Of a DNA stretch of 64,000 nt, positions 35,231-43,402 are shown one piece after another (the first letter of the stretch is position 1; each line of letters starts with the position of its first letter). The notes beneath the pieces are model-generated. The model ran no database searches and was not told where the DNA came from. It was given only the letters and a program-made list of their open reading frames with translations. A program made the position numbers and the translations under genes. Origin of the DNA: Klenkia sesuvii (GTDB lineage Bacteria > Actinomycetota > Actinomycetes > Mycobacteriales > Geodermatophilaceae); the NCBI RefSeq assembly GCF_037083825.1, contig NZ_JBAPLU010000011.1, positions 62,001-126,000 on the forward strand, in the 5' to 3' direction.

Positions 35231-35288
35231 CGATCACGGACCTGCGTGCGGGACACACCGCGGCGCGGCGTCCCCAGGTCCGTGATCG
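35231..35288. repeat. Palindromic element, family B copy 2
   Basis: Arms of 13 bp, CGATCACGGACCT (35231-35243) and its exact complement (35276-35288), flank a 32-nt core. Arms, core start and right flank (GTGATCGACGGC) match copy 1 at 7267-7322 read on the minus strand. It lies between convergent genes. Confidence 0.88.
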
Positions 35289-35290
35289 AC

Positions 35291-35398
35291 GGCGGTGCGA
35301 GCGGCGCGGGCAGTGCGGGCGGCGCGGGCGGTGCGGGCGGTGCGGGCGGCTCAGGCGGCGCGGGCGGTGCGGGCGGTGCGGGCGGCTCAGGCGGCGAC
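35291..35398. repeat. 9-bp GCGGGCGGT tandem tract with a 36-bp higher-order repeat
   Basis: About ten copies of a 9-bp unit like GTGCGGGCG follow element B2. A 33-bp block at 35321-35353 recurs at 35357-35389. The second copy contains the stop codon of the FAD oxidoreductase, and the first carries the same TCA in frame 36 bp further on, so the gene has duplicated stops. Confidence 0.8.
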
Positions 35399-36316
35399 CC
35401 GGGCGGCGTCCTCGGTGATGAGGTCCATGTTGATCTGCGCGCCGGCCAGCAGGCCCGCCGTCATCGCGCCCACGACCTGGGCCATCGGCTCGACCGCGTT
35501 GCCGGCCACCCACACGCCGGGCACCGACGTGCGGCCACCGCCGTCCGCGGCGATCTTCGTGCCGAGCACCAGGTCGCCCATCCGCAGGTCCTCCACCTGC
35601 AGCCCGAGACCGGCCAGGTGGTCGGTGCGGGCCCGCACGAACGAGGCGACGACCACGGCGTCGCGCGGCACCACCTCGCCGTCGGCCAGCCGCACGCCCG
35701 AGAGCCGGTCGTCGGTGACCTCGACCGCGGCGACGGTGCCCTCGACCACGCGCACCCCCCGGGCGGTCAGCGTCGCCCGGTCCTCGGCCGAGAGCCCCAC
35801 CCCGTGCGCGAACAGCACGACGTCCGGGCTCAGCTGGGAGAACATCAGCGCCTGGTGCGCCGACATCGGGCTGGTGGCCAGCACCCCGATCGCCCGGCCA
35901 CGCACCTCGTAGCCGTGGCAGTAGGGGCAGTGCAGCACGTCGCGGCCCCACCGCTCCGCCAGCCCGGCGACGTCGGGCAGCTCGTCGACCCCGCCGCCGG
36001 CCAGCAGCAGCCGGCGGGCGGTCAGGGTGCCGCCGTCGGCCAGCTGCACCTCGAAACCGCCCTCGACCGGTCGGGCGTCCACCACCTCGCCGGCCAGCAC
36101 CCGCCCGCCGTAGCCCTCGAGCTCGCGCCGGCCGAGCGCGAGCAGCTCACGGGGCGCGATGCCCTCGTGGCCCAGCACGTTGTGCGCCCCGTCGGCCGGG
36201 GCGTTGCGCGGCCGGTCGTCGTCGACCACCACGACCGACCGCAACGACCGGGCCAGCGCCTTCGCGCCGCTGAGCCCCGCCGGTCCACCACCGATGACCA
36301 CCACGTCTGCGTCCAT
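35387..36316 (-). CDS. NAD(P)/FAD-dependent oxidoreductase, thioredoxin-reductase-like
   Basis: A 309-residue two-dinucleotide-domain flavoprotein. The FAD fold starts VVVIGGGPAGLSGAKALARS. The redox-type pair is CPYCHG near residue 135, in the position of thioredoxin reductase CxxC, with H-G in place of the usual A/T-C-D ending. The NAD(P) block is IGVLATSPMSAHQALMFSQL, and the FAD-closing block is PGVWVAGNAVEPMAQVVGAMTAG. This matches the actinobacterial TrxR-like family rather than canonical TrxB. The substrate is unknown. The start is ATG 36316. Its C-terminal DNA lies in a tandem repeat. Confidence 0.85.
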   Translation of the reverse strand: MDADVVVIGGGPAGLSGAKALARSLRSVVVVDDDRPRNAPADGAHNVLGHEGIAPRELLALGRRELEGYGGRVLAGEVVDARPVEGGFEVQLADGGTLTARRLLLAGGGVDELPDVAGLAERWGRDVLHCPYCHGYEVRGRAIGVLATSPMSAHQALMFSQLSPDVVLFAHGVGLSAEDRATLTARGVRVVEGTVAAVEVTDDRLSGVRLADGEVVPRDAVVVASFVRARTDHLAGLGLQVEDLRMGDLVLGTKIAADGGGRTSVPGVWVAGNAVEPMAQVVGAMTAGLLAGAQINMDLITEDAARVAA

Positions 36317-36396
36317 GCCGACGACGGTGCGGCGTGGCCAGCCGGTGCCGCAACGAACCGTGCCGCTTCGGCAAATCCGTACCGGTGCCGCCCACC

Positions 36397-36469
36397 GGGT
36401 CAACCCCTGCCGCCGCCCCCTCCGCCGCGCCGTGGCAGGGAGGGAAGGGGCGCCGACGGGGGTTGACCC
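36397..36469. repeat. Nested palindromic element, family D
   Basis: Outer arms GGGTCAACCCC (36397-36407) and GGGGTTGACCC (36459-36469) enclose inner arms CTGCC/GGCAG. It lies in the 207-bp gap between the FAD oxidoreductase start and the acyl-CoA dehydrogenase stop, both on the minus strand. The rest of the gap shows nothing recognisable. Confidence 0.8.
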
Positions 36470-36523
36470 AGGCGGCGGCGCTAGAGGTGAGCGGCGGCGG
36501 GCGGTGAGCGGCGGGCTCCCGGC

Positions 36524-37759
36524 TCAGACGGTGACGGGCGGGACCGGGACGACGGGTGCGCGGCCCAGCTCGGACATGGCCAACGAGCGCAGGTGCACCT
36601 CGTCGGGCCCGTCGAACAGCCGCATCGCCCGGTGCCAGCCGGCCATCGCGGCCAACGGGGTGACGTCGGTGACCCCGGCACCGCCGTGCACCTGAATGGC
36701 CCGGTCGATCACCCGCCCGGCTGCCCGCGGGACGGCGACCTTGGCGATGGCGATGAGGTCCTTGGCCGCCTTGTTGCCCTCGGTGTCGATCACCTGGCAG
36801 GCCTGGTGGCAGACCAGCCGGGCCTGGTCGACGTCGATGCGCGACTCGGCGATCTGCTGCTGCACCACGCCCTGCTCGGCCAGTGGCCGGCCGAAGGCGA
36901 CCCGCTCGGTCACCCGGGCGACCATCATCGCCAGGGCCCGCTCGGCGGCACCGAGGGCGCGCATGCAGTGGTGGATGCGGCCGGGCCCGAGCCGGGCCTG
37001 GGCCGCGGCGAACCCGCCGCCCTCCTCGCCGATGACCGCCGACAGCGGCACGCGCACGTCGTCGAAGCGCACCACGCCGTGGCCGTGCTGGTCGTGCTGG
37101 CCGAAGACCGGCAGGTCGCGCTCGACGGTGATGCCGGGGGTGTCCCGCGGAACGGCCAGCATCGACTGCTGGCGGTGCTTGTGCGCCGTGGGGTCGGTCT
37201 TGCCCATCACCACCAGGACGGCGCAGCGCGGGTCGAGCACGCCCGAGGTCCACCACTTGCGGCCGTTGATGACGTAGGAGTCGCCGTCGCGCTCGATGCG
37301 GGTCTCGATGTTGGTGGCGTCGCTGCTGGCCACGGCCGGCTCGGTCATCGCGAAGGCCGAGCGGATCTCACCGGCCAGCAGCGGCTCGAGCCACTGCTGC
37401 TGCTGCGCCGGGGTGCCCAGCAGGTGCAGCAGCTCCATGTTGCCGGTGTCGGGGGCGGCGCAGTTGATCGCCTCGGGGGCGAGGTCCAGGCTCCAGCCCG
37501 ACAGCTCGGCGATGGGCGCGTACTCGAGCTGGGTGAGGCCGGACTCGCTGGGCAGGAACAGGTTCCACAGACCCCGCTCGCGCGCGGTGGCCTTGAGCCG
37601 CTCGAGGACGGCGGGGGGCTCGTGGCCGTCGGGCCCGGCCGCCCGGCGGTCGCGCTCGTACTCGGCCTCGGCGGGCAGCACCTCCTCGCGGAGGAACTCG
37701 ACCATGCGGGCGTGCAGGTCGAGCGCACGGGGTGACGGAGCGGTCAGCGAGTGCGTCAT
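36524..37759 (-). CDS. Acyl-CoA dehydrogenase
   Basis: A 411-residue FAD enzyme catalysing alpha,beta-desaturation of an acyl-CoA. Visible blocks are WNLFLPSESGLTQLEYAPIAE, SAFAMTEPAVASSDATNIET (FAD and substrate loop), YVINGRKWWTSGVLDPRC, FDDVRVPLSAVIGEEGGGF, LGPGRIHHCMRALGAAERAL and RAIQVHGGAGVTD near the C-terminus. This is the ACAD10/11-like branch common in actinobacterial catabolism. AGGAAGG precedes ATG 37759. It is divergent from the XRE-TetR regulator, which probably controls it along with the cyclase and ligase on the other side. Confidence 0.92.
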   Translation of the reverse strand: MTHSLTAPSPRALDLHARMVEFLREEVLPAEAEYERDRRAAGPDGHEPPAVLERLKATARERGLWNLFLPSESGLTQLEYAPIAELSGWSLDLAPEAINCAAPDTGNMELLHLLGTPAQQQQWLEPLLAGEIRSAFAMTEPAVASSDATNIETRIERDGDSYVINGRKWWTSGVLDPRCAVLVVMGKTDPTAHKHRQQSMLAVPRDTPGITVERDLPVFGQHDQHGHGVVRFDDVRVPLSAVIGEEGGGFAAAQARLGPGRIHHCMRALGAAERALAMMVARVTERVAFGRPLAEQGVVQQQIAESRIDVDQARLVCHQACQVIDTEGNKAAKDLIAIAKVAVPRAAGRVIDRAIQVHGGAGVTDVTPLAAMAGWHRAMRLFDGPDEVHLRSLAMSELGRAPVVPVPPVTV

Positions 37760-37847
37760 GATCAGCCTTCCTGAACACGTGCGCCGGTGCACGGTGGCGG
37801 CACGCTAGCAGCGCCCGCCGACACGGACGGCGGGAGGAGCGGGTGGG

Positions 37848-38744
37848 ATGACCTCGGACATCGGCACGTCGATCCGGCGGCTGCGCACCGCGCGCGGGGT
37901 CAGCCTGCGTGCGCTGGCGGCCGGGCTGGGGGTGAGCCCGGCGACGCTGAGCGCGGTCGAGAACGGCCACACGGGGGTGAGCGCCGTCCGGGTGGCCGCG
38001 ATCGCCGACCTGCTGGGGGTGCCGGTGGCCCGGGTCTTCGACCCCGACGGCCGGGGCGGGCCGGGCCCCGGCGTCCTGGTCGGGACCGTGGCCGCGCCCC
38101 CGGCGCCGGTGCTCGACGACTGGCGCAGCTACGGCCCGCTGCAGCTGGACCCGGCCCTGACCGCGGCGCTGGCCGCCTTCGTCGAGGTGGGGTACCACGG
38201 CTCCACCATCCGCACCATCGCGGCGCACGCCGGGCTCTCGGTCTCCGGTCTCTACCACTACTACGAGAGCAAGTACGACATGCTCGTCGCCCTGCTCGAC
38301 CGCACGATGGTCGACCTCGACGCCCGCATGCGCGCCGCCCGGGCGGAGGGGGGCGACCCCGTCGCCCGGGTGGGGACGCTGGTCGAGTGCCTGGCGCTGT
38401 TCCACAGCCATCGCCGTGGGACGGCGTTCCTGGGGGCGAGCGAGATGCGCAGCCTGCGCCCGGAGGACTACCTCCGGGTCGCGGCGGTGCGGCGTGCCCA
38501 GCAGCAGGCCGTCGACGAGGAGGTCGAGGCGGCCGTGCGCGCCGGCCAGCTCGCCGTCGCCGACCCCGGGACGGCGGCCCGAGCGGTCGTCACGCTGTGC
38601 ACCGCCATCCCGCAGTGGTACCGCCCGGCCGGTCCGCTGGCGCCCGAGCAGCTCGCCGCGCAGTACGTCGGGTACGCCCTCGCGCTGCTCGGGCGGGCAC
38701 CGTTGCAGGACGCCGTCGACCGCCTTGACCCCTCTCGCCTGTGA
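37848..38744 (+). CDS. Fused XRE-TetR transcriptional regulator
   Basis: A 298-residue regulator with two different DNA-binding domains. Residues 5-62 are a Cro/CI-type helix-turn-helix (IRRLRTARGVSLRALAAGLG then SPATLSAVENGHTGVS). Residues 100-150 are a TetR helix-turn-helix (AAFVEVGYHGSTIRTIAAHA then GLSVSGLYHYYESK). A TetR ligand/dimer domain of about 140 residues follows. GGAGGAG precedes ATG 37848. It sits between a divergent acyl-CoA dehydrogenase and a downstream cyclase-ligase pair, the usual place for a catabolic repressor responding to an acyl-CoA. The inducer is unknown. Confidence 0.85.
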   Translation: MTSDIGTSIRRLRTARGVSLRALAAGLGVSPATLSAVENGHTGVSAVRVAAIADLLGVPVARVFDPDGRGGPGPGVLVGTVAAPPAPVLDDWRSYGPLQLDPALTAALAAFVEVGYHGSTIRTIAAHAGLSVSGLYHYYESKYDMLVALLDRTMVDLDARMRAARAEGGDPVARVGTLVECLALFHSHRRGTAFLGASEMRSLRPEDYLRVAAVRRAQQQAVDEEVEAAVRAGQLAVADPGTAARAVVTLCTAIPQWYRPAGPLAPEQLAAQYVGYALALLGRAPLQDAVDRLDPSRL

Positions 38745-38771
38745 CCTGCATCATGCTGCACGCCAGGCCTG

Positions 38772-38791
38772 GACCGGACGACCGTCCGGTC
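38772..38791. promoter_or_regulatory. Candidate operator before the cyclase-ligase operon
   Basis: GACCGGAC (38772-38779) and GTCCGGTC (38784-38791) form a perfect 8-bp inverted repeat with a 4-nt spacer, 22 bases ahead of the cyclase GTG. Size and symmetry fit a TetR-family dimer site. Confidence 0.5.
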
Positions 38792-38813
38792 GCCGTCTCG
38801 ACGAGGAGACCCC

Positions 38814-39782
38814 GTGACCAGCACCGAGAAGCCCGCGGCCCCCGACCTCACCGACCTGCTCGCCGACAGCCCCACGAACTGGGGCAAGTGGGGCCCCGAC
38901 GACGAGGTCGGCGCCTTGAACTACCTCACCGCCGAGGAGGTGCTGCGCGGCATCGCCCACGTGAAGAAGGGCGAGGTGCACACCCTCCAGCGGCTCATCG
39001 GCGACCCGAAGGGCGACCCGGTGTGGCCCGGGCGCACCCCGGCCGAGCGCACGCAGATCCTCGACGAGTCGACCTGGGACGGCGAGGGCGCGCCCGCCTT
39101 CCCCGGCGGCCTGCACTACGCCGACGACAAGATCAACGCATTCCTGCAGGGCTCCACGCAGTACGACGCGCTGGGCCACGTCTGGTACGGCGGCAAGATC
39201 TGGAACGGCTACGACGCCCGCACCACCGTCGGCGGGCTGCAGAAGGCCAGCGTCGAGCCGATCGCGCAGAAGGGCGTGGTCGGCCGCGGCATCCTGCTGG
39301 ACATGGCCCGCTTCCGCGGGAAGGCCACCCTCGACAAGGCCGAGACCTTCACCCACTCCGACCTCGAGGCGTGCGCCGCGGCCCAGGGCGTGACCATCGA
39401 GAAGCGTGACGTCCTGGTCATCCGCACCAACTTCCTGCAGCTGTTCCACGAGCAGGGCGAGGCGTTCTACGAGGGCTTCTGCGAGCCGGGCCTGGTCTAC
39501 AGCCCCGAGCTGGTGCAGTGGTTCCAGGACATGGAGATCCCCAACCTGGTCACCGACACCATCGCCAACGAGGTGACCTTCGACCCCAACAACGGCACCG
39601 CGCTGCCGCTGCACAACGCGCTCATGCGCAACCTGGGGGTCACCCTCACCGAGATCGCCGACCTCGAGACGCTGGCCGACAGCTGCGCGGCCGACGGCCA
39701 GTACACCTTCCTCTACGCCGCCGCCCCGCTGAAGGTGCACCTGGGTTCGGGGTCGCCGGTGAACCCGCTGGCGATCAAGTGA
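38814..39782 (+). CDS. Cyclase family (PF04199) hydrolase
   Basis: A 322-residue member of the cyclase / kynurenine-formamidase-like family, metal-dependent hydrolases of cyclic or amide substrates. The N-terminal NWGKWGPDDEVGALNYLT is typical of the long subfamily. The metal-site region reads STQYDALGHVWYGG where short members have H-x-G-T-H-x-D-x-P-x-H, so one His is Gln; Asp and the later His remain. GRGILLDMARFRGK follows. ACGAGGAG precedes GTG 38814, and the stop overlaps the ligase start (GTGA). I infer ring opening in a catabolic route feeding the CoA ligase. Confidence 0.82.
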   Translation: MTSTEKPAAPDLTDLLADSPTNWGKWGPDDEVGALNYLTAEEVLRGIAHVKKGEVHTLQRLIGDPKGDPVWPGRTPAERTQILDESTWDGEGAPAFPGGLHYADDKINAFLQGSTQYDALGHVWYGGKIWNGYDARTTVGGLQKASVEPIAQKGVVGRGILLDMARFRGKATLDKAETFTHSDLEACAAAQGVTIEKRDVLVIRTNFLQLFHEQGEAFYEGFCEPGLVYSPELVQWFQDMEIPNLVTDTIANEVTFDPNNGTALPLHNALMRNLGVTLTEIADLETLADSCAADGQYTFLYAAAPLKVHLGSGSPVNPLAIK

Positions 39783-41434
39783 GCGTCTACGCCGACAAGC
39801 CGTGGCTGGCCCGCTACGGCGAGGGCCAGCCCGCCTCCATCACCCCCGAGCACGACACCCTGCTGGCGGTGTTCCGGGCGACGGCCGACGCGACCCCCGA
39901 CGCGGTGGCGATCCGCTACTTCGACGGCACGCTGACCTACGCCGACCTCGACGCCGCCTCCGACGCCCTGGCCCTCGGCCTGCTGGAGGGCGGCTTCGGC
40001 CAGGGCGACCGCATGGGCCTGTACGTGCAGAACGACCCGGCCTTCGTCATCGGGCTGCTGGGTGCGTGGAAGGCCGGCGGGGCGGCGGTGGCGCTCAACC
40101 CGATGAACAAGGCGGCCGAGCTCACCTACCTGCTCACCGACTCGGGGGCCACGGCGCTGCTGTGCCTCGACGAGCTGTACGACGCGGTCGCCCGCGACGT
40201 CCTGCCCGAGACGTCGGTGCGCACCGTCGTGACCTGCTCGGGGCTGGACCACCAGACCCGAGCCGATCCCCGGCTGTTCGAGGGGACGACGAAGCGCACG
40301 CCCGGGGGGACGGTCGACCTCGGCGAGCTGCAGACCCGGTTCGCCGGGCAGCAGCCCCCGCCGGTGCAGCTGTCCGGCGACGACATCGGCGTGCTCACCT
40401 ACACGTCGGGGACGACCGGGCGGCCCAAGGGTGCGATGAACACGCACTCGACGATGACGTTCAACGCCTGCACCTACCGCGAGTGGATGCGGCTGGGCCC
40501 CGACGACGTGGTGCTGGGCGTGGCCCCGCTGTTCCACATCACCGGGCTGATCGGGCACGTCGCGATCGCGATGCTGGTCGGCTGCCCGCTGGTCATCGCG
40601 CACCGGTTCCACCCCGACGTCGTCCTGGAGGCGATCCGGGAGCACCGGCCGACGTTCACGGTCGGCGCGATCGCGGTGTTCATCGCCCTGGGGAACGCCG
40701 CGGGCGCCACCCGGGAGGACTTCTCCTCGTTGCGGACGGTGTACTCCGGCGGGGCCCCGATCGCGCCGGCGGTCACCGACCAGCTGGAGGAGAAGCTCGG
40801 CGTCTACGTGCACAACATCTACGGGCTGACCGAGACCAACAGCCCGTCGCACGGCGTGCCGATGGGTGTGAAGGCGCCGGTGGACGAGAACTCGGGCGCG
40901 CTGAGCGTCGGGGTGCCGGTGTACGACACCGTCGTCCGGGTGCTCGGCGAGGACGGCGAGGAGGTGCCGGTCGGCGAGGTGGGGGAATTCGCCACCTCGG
41001 GCCCGCAGGTGGTGCCCGGCTACTGGGAGCGGCCCGACGCCACCGCCGAGTCGATCCCGGGCGGTGAGCTGCGCACCGGCGACGTCGGGTTCATGGACGC
41101 CGACGGCTGGTTCTTCCTGGTCGACCGCAAGAAGGACATGATCAACGCGGCCGGCTACAAGGTGTGGCCGCGTGAGGTCGAGGACGTGCTCTACGGCCAC
41201 CCCGCCGTCCGCGAGGTCGCCGTGGTGGGCATCCCCGACGAGGTGCGCGGGGAGACGGTGAAGGCCTACGTGTCGGCCAAGCCGGGTGCGACGGTCGACC
41301 CCGACGAGGTCATCGCGTGGGCCAAGGAGCGCATGGCGGCCTACAAGTACCCGCGGTTCGTGGAGGTGGTCGACGAGCTGCCCAAGACGACGACCGGCAA
41401 GATCCTCCGCCGCGAGCTGCGCGCCCGCGCATGA
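39779..41434 (+). CDS. AMP-dependent acyl-CoA ligase
   Basis: A 551-residue adenylate-forming enzyme that activates a carboxylic acid with ATP and joins it to CoA. All motifs are present: the P-loop-like TYTSGTTGRPKGAMNTHS (A3), YSGGAPIAPAV (A4), the YGLTETNSPSHG block (A5), ELRTGDVGFMDADGWFFLVDRKKDMI (A7-A8; core TGDVG, DRKKDMI) and the adenylation lysine in PKTTTGKILRREL (A10). It is coupled to the cyclase by a GTGA overlap. The substrate is probably the hydrolysis product of the cyclase, with the divergent acyl-CoA dehydrogenase acting next. A strong hairpin follows the stop. Confidence 0.93.
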   Translation: MSVYADKPWLARYGEGQPASITPEHDTLLAVFRATADATPDAVAIRYFDGTLTYADLDAASDALALGLLEGGFGQGDRMGLYVQNDPAFVIGLLGAWKAGGAAVALNPMNKAAELTYLLTDSGATALLCLDELYDAVARDVLPETSVRTVVTCSGLDHQTRADPRLFEGTTKRTPGGTVDLGELQTRFAGQQPPPVQLSGDDIGVLTYTSGTTGRPKGAMNTHSTMTFNACTYREWMRLGPDDVVLGVAPLFHITGLIGHVAIAMLVGCPLVIAHRFHPDVVLEAIREHRPTFTVGAIAVFIALGNAAGATREDFSSLRTVYSGGAPIAPAVTDQLEEKLGVYVHNIYGLTETNSPSHGVPMGVKAPVDENSGALSVGVPVYDTVVRVLGEDGEEVPVGEVGEFATSGPQVVPGYWERPDATAESIPGGELRTGDVGFMDADGWFFLVDRKKDMINAAGYKVWPREVEDVLYGHPAVREVAVVGIPDEVRGETVKAYVSAKPGATVDPDEVIAWAKERMAAYKYPRFVEVVDELPKTTTGKILRRELRARA

Positions 41435-41438
41435 GGGA

Positions 41439-41475
41439 CCCGCGCCGGTGGCCGGCCGACCGGCCACCGCGCGGG
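41439..41475 (+). terminator. Strong hairpin after the acyl-CoA ligase
   Basis: Sixteen paired bases with a single bulged C: CCCGCGC (41439-41445) plus GGTGGCCGG (41447-41455) against CCGGCCACC (41460-41468) plus GCGCGGG (41469-41475), with a CCGA loop. It begins four bases after the stop codon. The GGTGGCCGG core recurs in family A elements. Confidence 0.7.
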
Positions 41476-41521
41476 CGTCCGGGGGATCGTTCCAGCCGCT
41501 CCGGTACCGCATACTGCCTCC

Positions 41522-43261
41522 GTGGCCACGACGCGTGGTGAGGGCGCCGGGGACCGGGACGTGCTCCTGGCCCGGCTCGCCGTGGCCACCGCCGCCGCCG
41601 GGCTCGGGCTGTGGGACTGGGACCTGCGGACCGACGCGCTGGTCTGGGACGCCCGCAGCATCGCGATCTACGGGCTGACCGGGCAGCCGCTGACCGGCAC
41701 CGTGGCCGACATCGACCTCGGCATCCACCCCGACGACCGCCCGGTGGTCCAGGAGGCCCTGGACGAGGCGATCGTGGACGGCGACCTGCTCGACGTCGAG
41801 TTCCGGGTGGTGCACCCCGACGGCGGGGTGCGGTGGGTGTCCGCCCTGGGTCGCGTGCTGCACGACGGCGACGGCGTGCCGGTGCGCATGGTGGGCACCA
41901 ACGCCGACGTCACCGACGCCCGGGAGGCCGTCCAGCAGCAGTTCGCCGACGCCCAGCGGATGGCCGGCCTGGTGACGGTGGCCGAGGAGCTGGGCGGGGT
42001 GGAGACCGTGGGCGCCGCGGTGGCGGTGGTGACCCGGCACGCCGCCGCGACGCTGGGGACGACCGGGGTCATCCTGTGCCTGACCGAGGAGGACGGGTCG
42101 GGCGTCACCACCGTGGTCGACGCGCCGCTGGACTCGCGGACGGTGGACCGGGTGCGCCGGCTGCCCGCGGACTTCCCGCTGCCGATGGTGGACTCCGCGG
42201 TGCGCGGCCGGGCCCACTTCCTCCCCGACCTGGAGGCCGCCGCCGCCGCGTTCCCCGGCGGGGTCGGCCTGTGGCGCAGCTCCGGCGTGCGGTCGGGCTG
42301 CTCGGTCCCGCTGCGGTCGGCGCACCGGGTGATCGGCTCGCTGGCCCTGGGCCACCGGGTGGACCGGCACTGGCGCCCCGCCGACCGCGAGTTCGTGGGT
42401 GCGCTGGGGGCGCTCACCGCGCAGACCCTCAGCCGCATCTCCTCCACCGAGGCCGCGGCCTCCGCCGCCCGGGCGGTGGCCCGGCTGGCCGAGACGCTGC
42501 AGCGCTCGCTGCTCACCGCCCCGCCCCGCTCCGACCACCTGCAGGTCGTGCCCCGCTACGTCCCGGCCGCGGCCGAGGCGCAGGTCGGCGGCGACTGGTA
42601 CGACGCCTTCCTCGGCCCCGACGGCGCCACCCACCTGGTCATCGGCGACGTCACCGGGCACGACCGGGAGGCCGCCGCCGCCATGGCCCAGCTGCGCAAC
42701 CTGCTGCGCGGCATCACCTGGTCCTCCGGCGGCACCCCCGCGCAGGTGCTCGCCACCCTGGACCGGGCGGTGCAGGGGCTGGACGTCGGCACCCTGGCCA
42801 CGGTGCTGGTGGCCCGGGTCGAGCAGTCCGAGGACGGCGGGCGGGTGCTGCGCTGGTCCAACGCCGGCCACCCGCCGCCGTTGCTGGTCGACGTCGACGG
42901 CGGGTCGGCACCGCTGACCGGGCACGACCTCCTGCTGGGCGTCGACCCCACGCGGCCGCGCCGGGACCACACCGTCGTCCTGCTGCCGGGCAGCACGCTG
43001 CTGCTCTACACCGACGGGCTGGTCGAGCGCCGGGGCAGCGACCTGGACGCCGGCACCGCCCGGCTGGCGCAGACGGTGCAGCGCCTGGTGCGTGCCGGGG
43101 TCGGCCTGGACGAGCTGTGCGACCGGGTGCTGGCCACGGTGCCCCGCCACCCCGACGACGACGTCGCCCTGGTCGCCCTGCGGGCCCACCCGCAGCAGGT
43201 GCCTCGCCCACGTGCGGCCGGTCCGGTCGCCGTCCCGGAGCTGCCGGGGACGGCCGGGTAG
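41522..43261 (+). CDS. PAS-GAF-PP2C (SpoIIE/RsbU-type) serine phosphatase
   Basis: A 579-residue signalling phosphatase. Residues 20-135 form a PAS domain (LGLWDWDLRTDALVWD; DGGVRWVSALGRVLHDGDG), residues 150-310 a GAF domain, and 335-560 a SpoIIE-type PP2C domain. The PP2C part carries QRSLLTAPP, VGGDWYDAF, VIGDVTGHDREAAAAMAQLR, RWSNAGHPPPLLV and LLLYTDGLVERR, with the metal Asp residues intact. Such proteins dephosphorylate anti-sigma-antagonists in the general stress response. No partner is adjacent. The start is GTG 41522. It ends 15 bases before the cobalamin riboswitch. Confidence 0.9.
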   Translation: MATTRGEGAGDRDVLLARLAVATAAAGLGLWDWDLRTDALVWDARSIAIYGLTGQPLTGTVADIDLGIHPDDRPVVQEALDEAIVDGDLLDVEFRVVHPDGGVRWVSALGRVLHDGDGVPVRMVGTNADVTDAREAVQQQFADAQRMAGLVTVAEELGGVETVGAAVAVVTRHAAATLGTTGVILCLTEEDGSGVTTVVDAPLDSRTVDRVRRLPADFPLPMVDSAVRGRAHFLPDLEAAAAAFPGGVGLWRSSGVRSGCSVPLRSAHRVIGSLALGHRVDRHWRPADREFVGALGALTAQTLSRISSTEAAASAARAVARLAETLQRSLLTAPPRSDHLQVVPRYVPAAAEAQVGGDWYDAFLGPDGATHLVIGDVTGHDREAAAAMAQLRNLLRGITWSSGGTPAQVLATLDRAVQGLDVGTLATVLVARVEQSEDGGRVLRWSNAGHPPPLLVDVDGGSAPLTGHDLLLGVDPTRPRRDHTVVLLPGSTLLLYTDGLVERRGSDLDAGTARLAQTVQRLVRAGVGLDELCDRVLATVPRHPDDDVALVALRAHPQQVPRPRAAGPVAVPELPGTAG

Positions 43262-43264
43262 CGT

Positions 43265-43396
43265 CGGCGCACAACCACGGCAGTGCGCAGGAAACCGGTG
43301 CGACACCGGTGCGGTCCCGCCACTGTGACCCCTCGGGGGAGCCAGACACTGCGGCTGCCGTGCCCCACGAACTCCGGGCGCGGACCCGGGGGAAGG
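43265..43396 (+). ncRNA. Cobalamin (B12) riboswitch upstream of cobN
   Basis: The closing stem CACGGCAG (43276-43283) / CTGCCGTG (43355-43362) pairs over 8 bp. Within it are GGAAACCGGTGCGACACCGG with its 7-bp hairpin (43294-43310), the invariant GCCACTGTGA (43319-43328) and the GGAGCCAGACACTGC box (43338-43352). All are cobalamin-riboswitch landmarks. Downstream, 43372-43378 can pair with 43385-43391 and cover the start of the cobN ribosome site (GGGGAAGG, 43389-43396). This points to control of translation initiation by adenosylcobalamin or a related corrinoid. Confidence 0.92.
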
Positions 43397-43402
43397 CTCA
43401 CG

